64,000 nt of DNA from NCBI RefSeq assembly GCF_019904295.1, contig NZ_CP065359.1:248001-312000 (forward strand), given 5' to 3'. Origin of the DNA: Ruegeria sp. SCSIO 43209. GTDB taxonomy: Bacteria > Pseudomonadota > Alphaproteobacteria > Rhodobacterales > Rhodobacteraceae. Positions 26,502 to 34,623 of the stretch are shown piece after piece; the first letter of the stretch is position 1, and each line of letters starts with the position of its first letter. A model generated the notes under the pieces. It searched no databases and was not told where the DNA came from. It saw nothing but the letters and a program-made list of their open reading frames with translations. Both the position numbers and the translations under genes were made by a program.

Positions 26502-26945
26502 ATGACAACCGGGAAACAAACGAAAGACACCGATCCGAACCCTCGTCTTACACGGCGGCAACGGCGGGCAGACGCGTTGCGCAGGCAGGCTCTGTCTCCG
26601 GTGCGTATTCTACTGATGGTGCTGGCCTTGCCCTTAACCACAGGAATGATCGCAATCGGTGTCTACCTGCGCGTTTCAGACTACGAACGTCATGAAGCGG
26701 TGATCCATCTGGTGGCGCTGGCTGGGTGTGATGCGGTGGAGATGCTGGGTTTCGGGCCTTTTCGCGAAGGGAGGCCCGGATATCATAAGCGCAATGATCC
26801 CGATGGCGATGGTGTCGCCTGTGGCTCGTTTGCCTTGCAGAAACCACGCAATGTCGCGATGCCGGGAGATATCCAAGCCAATCCCCGGAATCTTCAGACC
26901 CCGAAACAGCGCACTGTCGGAACGGCAAAGTTTTTGAAGCCTTGA
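26502..26945 (+). CDS. Membrane-anchored excalibur-domain protein
   Basis: 147 residues: a basic cytoplasmic head (RLTRRQRRADALRRQ), one transmembrane segment (about 37-56, VRILLMVLALPLTTGMIAIGV), then an extracytoplasmic excalibur calcium-binding-like motif RNDPDGDGVACG with a paired upstream cysteine (AGCDAVEM). Function unknown; excalibur domains often accompany surface or nuclease proteins. Start ATG 26502 is taken; an in-frame start at 26466 would add a non-conserved leader. Confidence 0.7.
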   Translation: MTTGKQTKDTDPNPRLTRRQRRADALRRQALSPVRILLMVLALPLTTGMIAIGVYLRVSDYERHEAVIHLVALAGCDAVEMLGFGPFREGRPGYHKRNDPDGDGVACGSFALQKPRNVAMPGDIQANPRNLQTPKQRTVGTAKFLKP

Positions 26946-26957
26946 ATCGGTGGGGGG

Positions 26958-27002
26958 CGAAATCTTGAAAAGATTTCGGGGCGCTTTCTTTTCAAGAAAG
27001 CG
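26958..27002. repeat. Tandem perfect hairpins
   Basis: Two adjacent 21-nt palindromes, each with a 9-bp stem and a 3-nt loop: CGAAATCTT-GAA-AAGATTTCG (26958-26978) and CGCTTTCTT-TTC-AAGAAAGCG (26982-27002). Their centres TCTTGAAAAGA and TCTTTTCAAGA are reverse complements of each other, so an alternative long pairing is possible. They separate two convergent genes and could act as a terminator pair or a dispersed repeat. Confidence 0.7.
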
Positions 27003-27011
27003 TTGCGTGGC

Positions 27012-27245
27012 TCAGGTGAGCCAACGCACGGGTGCGCGGTTGCAGAAGATTACGATCTGGCCCGAGTTTTCCGCCACTTGATAACCGCGACGATTGATTT
27101 CGGCCATAAAACGCTCCATCCCGGCAAATCGCTCTATATCGCGCGCCTTGCGACGGATTACGCCACCTTGCTGCACCGCCTTGGAGGCGAATAGATCACT
27201 GAGCCAAACCTCAGGCGAGAGGGGAGAATTACAGTTATACATCAC
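27012..27245 (-). CDS. Conserved small protein of unknown function
   Basis: 77-residue soluble protein: PLSPEVWLSDLFASKAVQQGGVIRRKARDIERFAGMERFMAEINRRGYQVAENSGQIVIFCNRAP. It looks genuinely coding, with balanced composition, a charged helix and a hydrophobic C-terminal strand. Similar short proteins in Rhodobacteraceae are sometimes labelled N-(5'-phosphoribosyl)anthranilate isomerase without catalytic support, so I do not adopt that name. The plus-strand frame opposite (27003-27194) is judged a shadow. Confidence 0.6.
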   Translation of the reverse strand: MMYNCNSPLSPEVWLSDLFASKAVQQGGVIRRKARDIERFAGMERFMAEINRRGYQVAENSGQIVIFCNRAPVRWLT

Positions 27246-27342
27246 CTATGATTTGGCGCAGCTAGGTTAATGCTGGGTAAAGAAAGTTGCGCCCGCAAAG
27301 CGGGTCTTGCCTTGTCCTGACCAGAGCGCCACAGTCGCCGCG

Positions 27343-27696
27343 ATGACTCGTGATGAATTCAATGCCTTTTGCTCGGACCTCAAAGCCACCAGCCATGTCG
27401 TGCAGTGGGGCAACGCAGATGTCTGGAAAGTAGGCGGCAAAGTCTTTGCCATCTGTGGTTGGAACGACGGAAAGGATGCGTTTACCTTCAAGGCCACCGA
27501 TCTTGCCTTTGAGGTCCTCGGAGATGAGCCAGGTATCCGCCCAGCGCCCTATCTGGCATCGCGAGGTATGAAATGGCTGCAGGTTTACGATGAACGTGGC
27601 ATGAGCGACGCGTCGCTGCGAGATCATATTGTAATCTCATACGATCTGGTCGTAGCTAAGCTGACCAGAAAGGCGCGGGCAGAGCTGGGCCTTTAA
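27343..27696 (+). CDS. MmcQ/YjbR-family DNA-binding-fold protein
   Basis: 117-residue protein of the MmcQ/YjbR family. Family features are the MTRDEFNAFCSDLKAT start, the central FAICGWNDGKDAFTFKATD, and the C-terminal LRDHIVISYDLVVAKLTRKAR. These small CyaY-like-fold proteins are implied in DNA binding but no clear role is established. ATG 27343 begins the family pattern. It ends 5 bp from the convergent ORF6N gene. Confidence 0.85.
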   Translation: MTRDEFNAFCSDLKATSHVVQWGNADVWKVGGKVFAICGWNDGKDAFTFKATDLAFEVLGDEPGIRPAPYLASRGMKWLQVYDERGMSDASLRDHIVISYDLVVAKLTRKARAELGL

Positions 27697-27701
27697 GGCG
27701 G

Positions 27702-28412
27702 TCAGTCTTTCATGGCGTGCAGCAGCTCAAGCAGTTTTTTCCGGTCATCATCGTCGGCATAGTCTCCGCTGGCCAGCCGTTCGGCGATGCTCAGGCGCAG
27801 ACGGTCATGTTGTGTGCGAACCTCTTCGCCCGCCGTTTCCGCGAGGGTCTTCATGATCACTGCCACCGCCTGCTGCCGTTTGGTGGTGGGATTGGCGATG
27901 TAGTCCACAAGGCTTTGCTGTCCGGAATCAAGGATGTTTTCGGCCAGATCACGCAGTTGATCCCCATTTGGAAGCAACGGCGTAGGGGCATCTTGCGGTG
28001 GCAGAATCTCAGGCGGGTTGCGCGGGGTTTCCGCTAGCGCATTGGTGCCGTCAACAAAGGCTTCGGTGATCATCCGCGTGATCCTGATCGCGCGCGGATC
28101 TTTAAACAAAGTCGAGGCAATAGCTACGCCGTAGTCGGTATAGACCCACGGATTGACCCTACGGCCACCGCGGCCTTCGGGTTTTGAGATCACATTCTGT
28201 GATTGCAAATCCGCGACCTCTGCGTCGGAAAGCTGAAAGCGGTAGCCTTCGAACAGATCCTTATTGCGCGAGACGGCCTGATTGAAGGCGCTGACGGATT
28301 TCCCGTAAAACTGCGCCAGATCTTCTGCCAGAACCACGCGTACACCGCGCACCCGATGAATGGCGTTTTGGACCTCTTGAGGGCTGGGCAGGTTTTCCGG
28401 GTTCGTCATCAT
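27702..28412 (-). CDS. ORF6N-domain protein (phage antirepressor-like)
   Basis: 236-residue protein with an N-terminal ORF6N domain: IHRVRGVRVVLAEDLAQFYGKSVSAFNQAVSRN, the RFQLSDAEVADLQSQNVISKPEG segment, and GGRRVNPWVYTDYGVAIASTL. ORF6N domains are found in phage antirepressors and in DNA-damage-linked accessory proteins. The C-terminal third is helical and charged, without a known domain. A tRNA-Arg gene lies 212 bp upstream; tRNA genes are common phage integration sites, but no integrase or attachment repeat is seen. Confidence 0.8.
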   Translation of the reverse strand: MMTNPENLPSPQEVQNAIHRVRGVRVVLAEDLAQFYGKSVSAFNQAVSRNKDLFEGYRFQLSDAEVADLQSQNVISKPEGRGGRRVNPWVYTDYGVAIASTLFKDPRAIRITRMITEAFVDGTNALAETPRNPPEILPPQDAPTPLLPNGDQLRDLAENILDSGQQSLVDYIANPTTKRQQAVAVIMKTLAETAGEEVRTQHDRLRLSIAERLASGDYADDDDRKKLLELLHAMKD

Positions 28413-28580
28413 ATCCGTTTGGAATCACAATTTGTGATTTCAAACGTGACGCAGGGAGCGCTGGGCTGCAAGTTTGAACTGCAGGTAGGTTCGATGTCTC
28501 TTGCCGAGAGGTCTGCCAGATTCGGCCAATACCCTGATGGAAATAACTTTTTTGAAAGAACAAGCTTGCCCTCTATCAAG

Positions 28581-28609
28581 TTGACAATCCTAATGGATTG
28601 ACTGATACA
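28581..28609 (+). promoter_or_regulatory. Promoter of tRNA-Arg
   Basis: Consensus -35 TTGACA (28581-28586), a 17-bp spacer, and -10 GATACA (28604-28609), ending 14 bp before the mature tRNA. Confidence 0.65.
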
Positions 28610-28623
28610 AACGGAACAAGACC

Positions 28624-28701
28624 GGGCCGTTAGCTCAGCTGGATTAGAGCAGGGAACTTCTAATTCTCAGGTCGGGGGTTCGAGTCCTCCACGGCTCGCC
28701 A
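28624..28701 (+). tRNA. tRNA-Arg (anticodon TCT)
   Basis: 78-nt cloverleaf including encoded CCA. The acceptor stem GGGCCGT / ACGGCTC contains one G-T pair. The D-arm is GCTC...GAGC, the anticodon stem GGGAA / TTCTC with loop CTTCTAA, giving anticodon TCT (reads AGA). The T-arm is GGGGG-TTCGAGT-CCTCC. A T6 run follows immediately and serves as terminator. Confidence 0.95.
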
Positions 28702-28803
28702 TTTTTTCAGATGTTTTTCGAAACGGGGCAAGGGTACGGCCCTTATATCTGAATTCAAAGCGGTCGGTCAGACTGCACCAAGCGGGTGCTTTCAGCTTTT
28801 CCC

Positions 28804-29286
28804 TCAGCGTTTTGGGCTGGACGTAAGGTCCAACCGCATAAACGCGCTGTTTGGATCGGCGTCATAGCCGTAGATCGGACCGCAATAGGAATATCCCAAT
28901 GTTTCATATAGCTTGCGTGCTGCGTCATATTCCGAGAGATGATTTGCGCCAGTTTCCAGGACAAGTGCGGAAACGCCCTCGGCTCGGGCCAGATCGGCAA
29001 GATGGTTCATGATCACACGCGCCAATCCTCGGCCGCGCGCAGCAGCAACCACGTGCACCGATTTAACTTCGGCAGTGCCATCCGGCAGCGCCTTAAGCGC
29101 ACCACAACCCAAGGGCTTACCCGCCTCATAAATAGCCCAAAAGCGAATGCCCGGCTCGCGCAGGGCATCAATGTCCAGCGTATGATTTGAGGTTTGCGGT
29201 GTCGCGTCCCAGCTATGGGCGAGATGCGCTTGAATGATCGGGCGCAGATCCTTGGCGCCGGGGTCTGCTTGGCGGATGTCGATCAT
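28804..29286 (-). CDS. GNAT-family N-acetyltransferase
   Basis: 160-residue GNAT enzyme using acetyl-CoA. The acetyl-CoA-binding motif A is VKSVHVVAAARGRGLARVIMNHL (R/Q-x-x-G-x-G/A), followed by the ALVLETGANHLSEYDAARKLYETLGY region of motif B. The pattern resembles putative acetyltransferases acting on small metabolites. Substrate unknown. It lies 13 bp downstream of the NDUFS4-like gene and is probably cotranscribed with it. Confidence 0.9.
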   Translation of the reverse strand: MIDIRQADPGAKDLRPIIQAHLAHSWDATPQTSNHTLDIDALREPGIRFWAIYEAGKPLGCGALKALPDGTAEVKSVHVVAAARGRGLARVIMNHLADLARAEGVSALVLETGANHLSEYDAARKLYETLGYSYCGPIYGYDADPNSAFMRLDLTSSPKR

Positions 29287-29299
29287 TCACTGGGCCTTG

Positions 29300-29611
29300 T
29301 CAGTGGGTCCAGGGAGCGCGCCGGTCAGTGGCGAAATTCTCACCATAGCCGCGCGCCCGCAGGTTCGGCTTGCGCTTGTGCGGCTCGCATACCTGCGCGT
29401 CGATACCGTTGTCTTTGGCATAGTCCAGCGCCTCTTCCTTGGTATCGAACTTCAGACGCACCTGCGTTTGGGTGTCATTGGACGAGGTCCAGCCCATCAG
29501 CGGATCGACCTCACGCGCAGAAGCCGGGGCGTATTCCAGAACCCATTTGCGGGTTTTGGCCATCCCCGAGGTCATCGCGTTTCGCGAAGGCTGGTAAATC
29601 CGTGCGCGCAT
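29300..29611 (-). CDS. NADH dehydrogenase accessory subunit, NDUFS4-like (ETC complex I conserved region)
   Basis: 103-residue homologue of the mitochondrial 18-kDa complex I subunit. It carries the family signature [43 protein letters not shown] and the C-terminal [13 protein letters not shown]. In alphaproteobacteria this supernumerary subunit binds the hydrophilic arm of complex I, and its gene lies outside the nuo operon, as here. Confidence 0.9.
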   Translation of the reverse strand: MRARIYQPSRNAMTSGMAKTRKWVLEYAPASAREVDPLMGWTSSNDTQTQVRLKFDTKEEALDYAKDNGIDAQVCEPHKRKPNLRARGYGENFATDRRAPWTH

Positions 29612-29765
29612 GTCGCCTCTCCGTACTCACTTGGCTGAAGCTGTTTATGCGTCAGAGCGCGCGCCGGGACAAGATGACAATTGTCGCGGGTCGCATGGAC
29701 TGCCTAATGACAGGTATTGTCATTAGTTCGGGGTAGAAAGCGCGCAGACGTAAAAGGACAGCAGG

Positions 29766-30236
29766 ATGCTTCACCAAGAACGCCACCTCGACATCAACGC
29801 CCGACCCAATGAGATTTGGGCTATCCTCCGCCGCTTTATGCATATCGATGAGTTTGCCCCGCAGGTGATATCGGTTGATGCTTTGACTGCCGGATCGGAT
29901 GGTGTTGGGTCACAGCGCCGGTGTCACTTCGCGAACGGCACATCATTGGTCGAAGAGGTGACGGATTGGCAGGTTGACCGCGGCTACACCGTGCGGTTGT
30001 CGCAGATGGCGATGCCTCTGCGCGAAGCACAGGCGGCGATTGCCATCACACCGCTGTCCGACACGTGCAGCCGTGTTATCTGGAGTATGGATTTTCGTAT
30101 GAAATATGGACCGTTGGGCTGGTTAATGGGACAAACTCTGTTGAAGATGATGATAGGCCGCGTACTGGCCGAGAACCTGTCGGCCTTGGCGGTGAAGGTT
30201 CAAACGCACCCCGACGCCCAAGCCCGGACCGCTTAG
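29766..30236 (+). CDS. SRPBCC/START-like lipid-binding protein
   Basis: 156-residue SRPBCC (polyketide cyclase/START-like) protein. It opens [28 protein letters not shown] and ends with the long amphipathic helix [25 protein letters not shown] that lines the ligand pocket. Ligand unknown. It is 77 bp upstream of uvrB on the same strand. The uvrB frame is open far into this gene, but uvrB proper starts later. Confidence 0.8.
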   Translation: MLHQERHLDINARPNEIWAILRRFMHIDEFAPQVISVDALTAGSDGVGSQRRCHFANGTSLVEEVTDWQVDRGYTVRLSQMAMPLREAQAAIAITPLSDTCSRVIWSMDFRMKYGPLGWLMGQTLLKMMIGRVLAENLSALAVKVQTHPDAQARTA

Positions 30237-30268
30237 CTGAAAATGAATCCAGATCAGCCCTTGCAGAT

Positions 30269-30283
30269 GGACAAAATAAGAAC
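30269..30283 (+). promoter_or_regulatory. LexA-type SOS box upstream of uvrB
   Basis: GGAC-N7-GAAC, with an A-rich spacer AAAATAA, 30 bp before the uvrB ATG. The alphaproteobacterial LexA operator is GAAC-N7-GAAC (GTTC-N7-GTTC on the other strand), so this has one mismatch. uvrB is a classic SOS gene. Confidence 0.55.
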
Positions 30284-30313
30284 AAATGTAGGGGCCTGAC
30301 CCGGAGCCCGCCC

Positions 30314-32500
30314 ATGCCTTATGCCCATTCCGACAAGACTCAACTGACCGCAGACGACGTGCGCGCGCGTCTGAAACTGGAGGGCGGCAAGGAGTTCGTC
30401 ATGCACACCGAGTTCGCACCGGCTGGCGACCAGCCGACGGCGATTAAGGAGCTGGCAGGCGGTGTGAATGATGGTGAGCGAGATCAGGTCCTGCTGGGTG
30501 CGACCGGGACGGGCAAGACCTTCACCATGGCCAAGGTAATTGAAGAAACGCAGCGGCCTGCGATCATCCTGGCGCCAAATAAGACGCTGGCAGCGCAGCT
30601 GTACGGGGAATTCAAGGGCTTCTTCCCAGAGAACTCGGTCGAGTATTTCGTTTCCTATTACGACTATTACCAGCCAGAAGCCTATGTGCCGCGGTCGGAC
30701 ACGTACATCGAGAAAGAATCGCAGATCAACGAACAGATCGACCGGATGCGCCACTCGGCCACGCGGGCGCTGCTGGAACGCGATGACGTGATCATCGTCG
30801 CCTCGGTCTCGTGCATCTACGGTATCGGTTCGGTCGAGACCTATGGAGCGATGACACAGGATCTGAAGGTGGGTCATGAGTATGACCAGAGGCAGGTGAT
30901 GGCTGATCTGGTTGCCCAACAGTACCGCCGCAACGATCAGGCTTTCCAGCGCGGGTCCTTCCGGGTGCGTGGCGATTCCCTGGAAATCTGGCCGGCCCAC
31001 CTTGAGGACCGTGCTTGGAAATTCTCGTTCTTCGGCGAGGAACTGGAAACCATCACCGAGTTCGACCCGCTGACCGGCGAACGCGCGGCAACGATGGAGC
31101 AGGTGCGGGTCTATGCGAATTCGCACTACGTCACGCCGAAGCCAACGATGAACCAAGCGATTATCGGGATCAAAAAGGAACTCCGCATCCGGTTGGACCA
31201 GCTGGTTGGCGAGGGCAAGCTGCTGGAAGCTCAAAGGCTGGAACAGCGTACGAACTTCGATCTGGAAATGCTTGAGGCCACCGGCGTTTGTAACGGGATC
31301 GAGAACTACTCACGCTACCTCACGGGCCGTGCGCCGGGCGAACCGCCGCCAACCCTGTTCGAATTCATTCCGGACAACGCGATTGTCTTCGCGGATGAAT
31401 CCCATGTCAGCGTCCCGCAGATCGGCGGCATGTACCGTGGCGACTATCGGCGCAAGTTCACGCTGGCCGAACACGGGTTCCGCCTGCCGTCCTGCATGGA
31501 CAATCGACCTTTGAAGTTCGAGGAATGGGACGCAATGCGCCCGCAATCCGTCTTTGTCTCGGCCACCCCGGCGAAGTGGGAGATCGAACAGACCGGCGGT
31601 GTCTTCACCGAACAGGTCATCCGCCCCACCGGCCTCTTGGACCCCGAGGTCGAAATCCGCCCGGTGTCGATGCAGGTGGACGACCTGCTGGACGAGGTGC
31701 GCAAGGTGGCCGCCAACGGATTCCGCACGCTGGTGACAACGCTGACCAAACGCATGGCCGAGGACCTGACCGAATACCTGCACGAACAGGGCATCAAAGT
31801 GCGCTACATGCACTCGGACATCGACACGCTGGAACGCATCGAAATCCTGCGCGATTTGCGGCTTGGGGCCTTCGACGTTCTGGTCGGCATCAACCTGCTG
31901 CGCGAAGGGCTCGACATCCCAGAATGCGGGCTGGTCGCCATTCTGGACGCGGATAAAGAGGGTTTCCTGCGCTCGGAAACCTCACTGATCCAGACCATCG
32001 GCCGCGCCGCGCGCAACGCCGATGGGCGGGTGATCATGTATGCCGACAAGATCACCGGCTCGATGGAGCGCGCCTTGGGCGAAACTAACCGCCGCCGCGC
32101 CAAACAGCTCGCCTATAACGAAGAACACGGCATCACGCCTGAGACCGTGAAGAAAAACGTCGAGGACGTTCTGGCCGGTCTCTACGAAGGCGATGTCGAC
32201 ATGAACCGGGTCACCGCCACCATCGACAAACCGATGCATGGTGCGAATTTGGAAGCGCACTTGGACGGGCTGCGCGACCAGATGCGCAAGGCCGCCGAGA
32301 ATCTTGAATTCGAAGAGGCCGCCAACATCCGGGATGAGATCAAACGTCTGGAAGCGGTCGATCTGGCCGTCGCCGACGACCCCATGGCGCGCCAATGGGC
32401 GGTCGAGAAAGCCTCGGAAGACGCGGTGAAATCGCGCGGGCGGTCAACGGCTGGCAGGCCGGGGCAGCGGGGTGGGAATGTGAAGAGACGGAAGCGGTGA
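30314..32500 (+). CDS. uvrB: Excinuclease ABC subunit B
   Basis: 728-residue helicase-like subunit of nucleotide excision repair that loads damage sites for UvrC. Walker [13 protein letters not shown] lies near residue 62. The beta-hairpin region is [16 protein letters not shown]. Helicase motifs such as [12 protein letters not shown] and [16 protein letters not shown] follow, and a C-terminal UvrB/UvrC-interaction coiled coil ([28 protein letters not shown]) is present. ATG 30314 with GGAG upstream gives [11 protein letters not shown] and a normal length. A LexA-like box precedes it. Confidence 0.95.
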   Translation: MPYAHSDKTQLTADDVRARLKLEGGKEFVMHTEFAPAGDQPTAIKELAGGVNDGERDQVLLGATGTGKTFTMAKVIEETQRPAIILAPNKTLAAQLYGEFKGFFPENSVEYFVSYYDYYQPEAYVPRSDTYIEKESQINEQIDRMRHSATRALLERDDVIIVASVSCIYGIGSVETYGAMTQDLKVGHEYDQRQVMADLVAQQYRRNDQAFQRGSFRVRGDSLEIWPAHLEDRAWKFSFFGEELETITEFDPLTGERAATMEQVRVYANSHYVTPKPTMNQAIIGIKKELRIRLDQLVGEGKLLEAQRLEQRTNFDLEMLEATGVCNGIENYSRYLTGRAPGEPPPTLFEFIPDNAIVFADESHVSVPQIGGMYRGDYRRKFTLAEHGFRLPSCMDNRPLKFEEWDAMRPQSVFVSATPAKWEIEQTGGVFTEQVIRPTGLLDPEVEIRPVSMQVDDLLDEVRKVAANGFRTLVTTLTKRMAEDLTEYLHEQGIKVRYMHSDIDTLERIEILRDLRLGAFDVLVGINLLREGLDIPECGLVAILDADKEGFLRSETSLIQTIGRAARNADGRVIMYADKITGSMERALGETNRRRAKQLAYNEEHGITPETVKKNVEDVLAGLYEGDVDMNRVTATIDKPMHGANLEAHLDGLRDQMRKAAENLEFEEAANIRDEIKRLEAVDLAVADDPMARQWAVEKASEDAVKSRGRSTAGRPGQRGGNVKRRKR

Positions 32501-32532
32501 AGAATTTGCTCCACTAATATTTAGGAAAAGGT

Positions 32533-33399
32533 ATGAAGTTAGATATACTTAACGAGATCAACCTCAAGAACGAGAAATGTGTTAGCGAAAAACAGATCGC
32601 AGAACTGATAAAGAAGTCACCGGGGTGTCTCGGGCTAGGTGAATTGGATTTGGTCGGCGTAGAAGTACCGCAGGTTGGTGGCGGCTTTCTAGATCTTCTT
32701 CTTCAGGATGGTGAACCGACTCGTTACTGCGTGGAAGTTCAACTTGGCAAAACTGATCCTTCTCACATTATTCGAGCAATAGAGTATTGGGATTTGCAGC
32801 GTTCGCGTTACAAAGGGATCGATCACGTTTGCGTGTTGATTGCAGAAGAAATCACTGGACGCTTCTTCAACGTTATCACACTGCTAGGAAACTCAGTGCC
32901 GATAGTTGCAATTAAGCTTTCGGCCGCAAAAAACGATCTCGGATTGAGTATCATGTTCTCTAAAATCTTGGATACCCGGCAAGAGTATTATGGAGGCGAT
33001 AAGGAACTCGACGAGTACGTTGAGGTAGATCGCTCATATTGGGTTGAGCGCGCATCCTCAGCGTCGATTGGTGTTGTCGAACGGATTTTCACTTTAATGA
33101 AAGATCAGATATCTAACTCTGAGCTAAATTTTGCCAAACATTATATTGGACCAAAAATCGAAGGTCGTTCGAGAAATTTTTGTGTCTTTCATCCTAGAAA
33201 ATCGACGATGGTTCTTGAGGTTAAATTACCTCTGGAAGCAGAGATTTTGGCGTCAATCGAAGAATCTAAGTGTGATTATCTTGGCTACAACCAAAGGTAT
33301 GGGACCTATAAATTCAGTTTGAAGTCCGATGATGAAGGGCTGAATGATCAGTTTCTCGTAGGGCTGATCTGCAAAGCTCACGATCAAATGATGAACTGA
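32533..33399 (+). CDS. PD-(D/E)XK-nuclease-fold protein with DUF5655-like C-terminus
   Basis: 288 residues. The N-terminal half shows a PD-(D/E)XK-like core: GGFLDLLLQDG (D54), then CVEVQLGKTDPSHIIRAIEYWD (E68-x-Q70), where Q replaces the usual K. The C-terminal half (about 175-285) resembles the DUF5655 type domain. It is low in GC compared with uvrB and other neighbours. Related proteins occur as solitary accessory genes near restriction and defence loci, but the role is unproven. A REP-like element follows 14 bp after the stop, with the same 18-bp flank found after the gene at 9571. Confidence 0.6.
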   Translation: MKLDILNEINLKNEKCVSEKQIAELIKKSPGCLGLGELDLVGVEVPQVGGGFLDLLLQDGEPTRYCVEVQLGKTDPSHIIRAIEYWDLQRSRYKGIDHVCVLIAEEITGRFFNVITLLGNSVPIVAIKLSAAKNDLGLSIMFSKILDTRQEYYGGDKELDEYVEVDRSYWVERASSASIGVVERIFTLMKDQISNSELNFAKHYIGPKIEGRSRNFCVFHPRKSTMVLEVKLPLEAEILASIEESKCDYLGYNQRYGTYKFSLKSDDEGLNDQFLVGLICKAHDQMMN

Positions 33400-33405
33400 T
33401 TTTTG

Positions 33406-33437
33406 TAGCAAGCGTAGGATGGGTGCTCGCACCCATC
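33406..33437 (+). repeat. REP-like element with conserved flank
   Basis: 18 bases TAGCAAGCGTAGGATGGG (33406-33423) are identical to the minus-strand flank at 9573-9556. The element proper (33414-33437) is GTAG followed by a hairpin with stem GATGGGTGC / GCACCCATC and a 2-nt loop. It is a single copy here, with no inverted partner. Confidence 0.8.
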
Positions 33438-33493
33438 TCACCCGTGACCATACAACAACCGATAAAACCCTCTCAGATCACGGTGCCAACGTC

Positions 33494-33736
33494 TTAGAAG
33501 TCAAACAGCTCGTCCAGAAAGCCGCCGCGTTTCTTCTTTTTCCGGTATCCGTGATCGGACCGGTCATCATAACCCCGCTGCGGCGGTGGCGGCGGCGTAT
33601 GGTCGGCAGAGCGATCGATGATCTTGTCCAGCTCTCCACGGTCCAGCCACACGCCACGACATTGCGGACAATAATCAATCTCGACCCCGCTCCGCTCGGT
33701 GATTACCAGCTGAGTTCCATCAATCGGACATTGCAT
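33494..33736 (-). CDS. Zinc-ribbon (zf-TFIIB) protein
   Basis: 80-residue protein with a zf-TFIIB-type domain: MQCPIDGTQL, then YCPQCRGVWLDRGELDKIID, followed by a proline-rich linker and a basic tail ending FLDELFDF. The second CxxC pair is intact (C23, C26), while the first pair has only C3 and a DG turn, as is common in this family. Probably a nucleic-acid or protein adaptor. Start 33736 has GGAGAG upstream; the frame is open to 33808. Confidence 0.8.
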   Translation of the reverse strand: MQCPIDGTQLVITERSGVEIDYCPQCRGVWLDRGELDKIIDRSADHTPPPPPQRGYDDRSDHGYRKKKKRGGFLDELFDF

Positions 33737-34176
33737 CAGACGCTCTCCTTTTTCTGTCCTGAACAGATGGGAGCGCGCGCAGGGATTTTCACCCCACTGC
33801 GACCGCACGTCCCGCTATGGGCAAAGCTATAGGGCAGAGTTGGCCCGGTCCCGCGCTGCCCCCTTCAGCATTGGAATTCACAAATTGAGGTTCCAAATGG
33901 TTGCCATGACGAACCCGAAGAAATTTCTCAGCAGCTGATGGGTGCATAGACCCATTGTCTCTGTCTTCGAGCCCTCAATGCTGGGTTGGATACTCCCCAA
34001 AACGCGATGGAAATGTGCTTGGGGCTCACCTCAAAACGCATGCGAAACCCAAACGTGAATTGGTCTAACGAGATGCGTGCTACGAGACCGCAGAACGACC
34101 CGAGTTTGGACAAAATTCCGCCCAAAATCGTCAATAGCCGCCGCAGTGCAACAGATCGAATACAGATTGGAAATCA
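33737..34176. other. Intergenic region, no gene recognised
   Basis: 440 bp between the zinc-ribbon gene and the small secreted-protein gene. Short open frames on both strands (about 33928-34180) look like chance frames with no recognisable domain or ribosome binding site. No hairpin or RNA motif seen. Confidence 0.5.
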
Positions 34177-34512
34177 ATGAAAAAGGCAGCTCTTCTTCTT
34201 GCCCTATTGCCCGCAGCCGCAGTCGCTGAGGAGCGGGTGTTTGAATGTGAGGCACCGGATGCGGAACACCCGGAAATGGCCGCTCGGCTTGTGAAGTATG
34301 ATGGCCAGCAGAAGGGCCACATCACGATCGGGGATATCGACAAGGATGTGGATGTGTTTCCCGGTCTCGACACCCTGACCTATCTGTATGTCGGTGAGGA
34401 TTACACGCTGAATTATAACGTTCACCCTGAGAAGGGCACGTTTGATTACTCTGCCTCTGGCAGCAAGTCAGGATGGGGCAAGGGAACGTGCGTAGAGACC
34501 ACGGGCCAATAA
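34177..34512 (+). CDS. Small secreted protein of unknown function
   Basis: 111 residues with a clear signal peptide (MKKAALLLALLPAAAVA). The mature part of about 93 residues has two cysteines (FECEAPD near the N-terminus, GTCVETT near the C-terminus) that could form a disulfide, and predicted beta strands. Periplasmic. No family recognised. It ends with its own intrinsic terminator. Confidence 0.75.
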   Translation: MKKAALLLALLPAAAVAEERVFECEAPDAEHPEMAARLVKYDGQQKGHITIGDIDKDVDVFPGLDTLTYLYVGEDYTLNYNVHPEKGTFDYSASGSKSGWGKGTCVETTGQ

Positions 34513-34534
34513 TGGCGTTCGAATAGAATGGTTT

Positions 34535-34570
34535 AAGGCGCGGTCGGGACGGCAGTCTGGTCGCGCCTTT
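34535..34570 (+). terminator. Intrinsic terminator
   Basis: Stem AAGGCGCG / CGCGCCTT (34535-34542 and 34562-34569) with T-rich TTTGCTTTTG behind it, 22 bp after the stop of the small secreted-protein gene. Confidence 0.7.
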
Positions 34571-34623
34571 GCTTTTGTTCCGAGATCAAGTTCGCACAGC
34601 TGATCCAAGCATTTGCAGCATAA

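Noticed and set aside
28204..28701. Attachment-site duplication of the tRNA-Arg 3' end
   Set aside because: I found no second copy of the tRNA end in the neighbouring sequence.
30254..31234. 326-codon open frame antisense to uvrB
   Set aside because: uvrB is certain on the plus strand; the antisense frame has no family features.
33986..34180. Short plus-strand frame in the 33.7-34.2 kb gap
   Set aside because: No ribosome binding site, odd composition, overlaps the start of the next gene.
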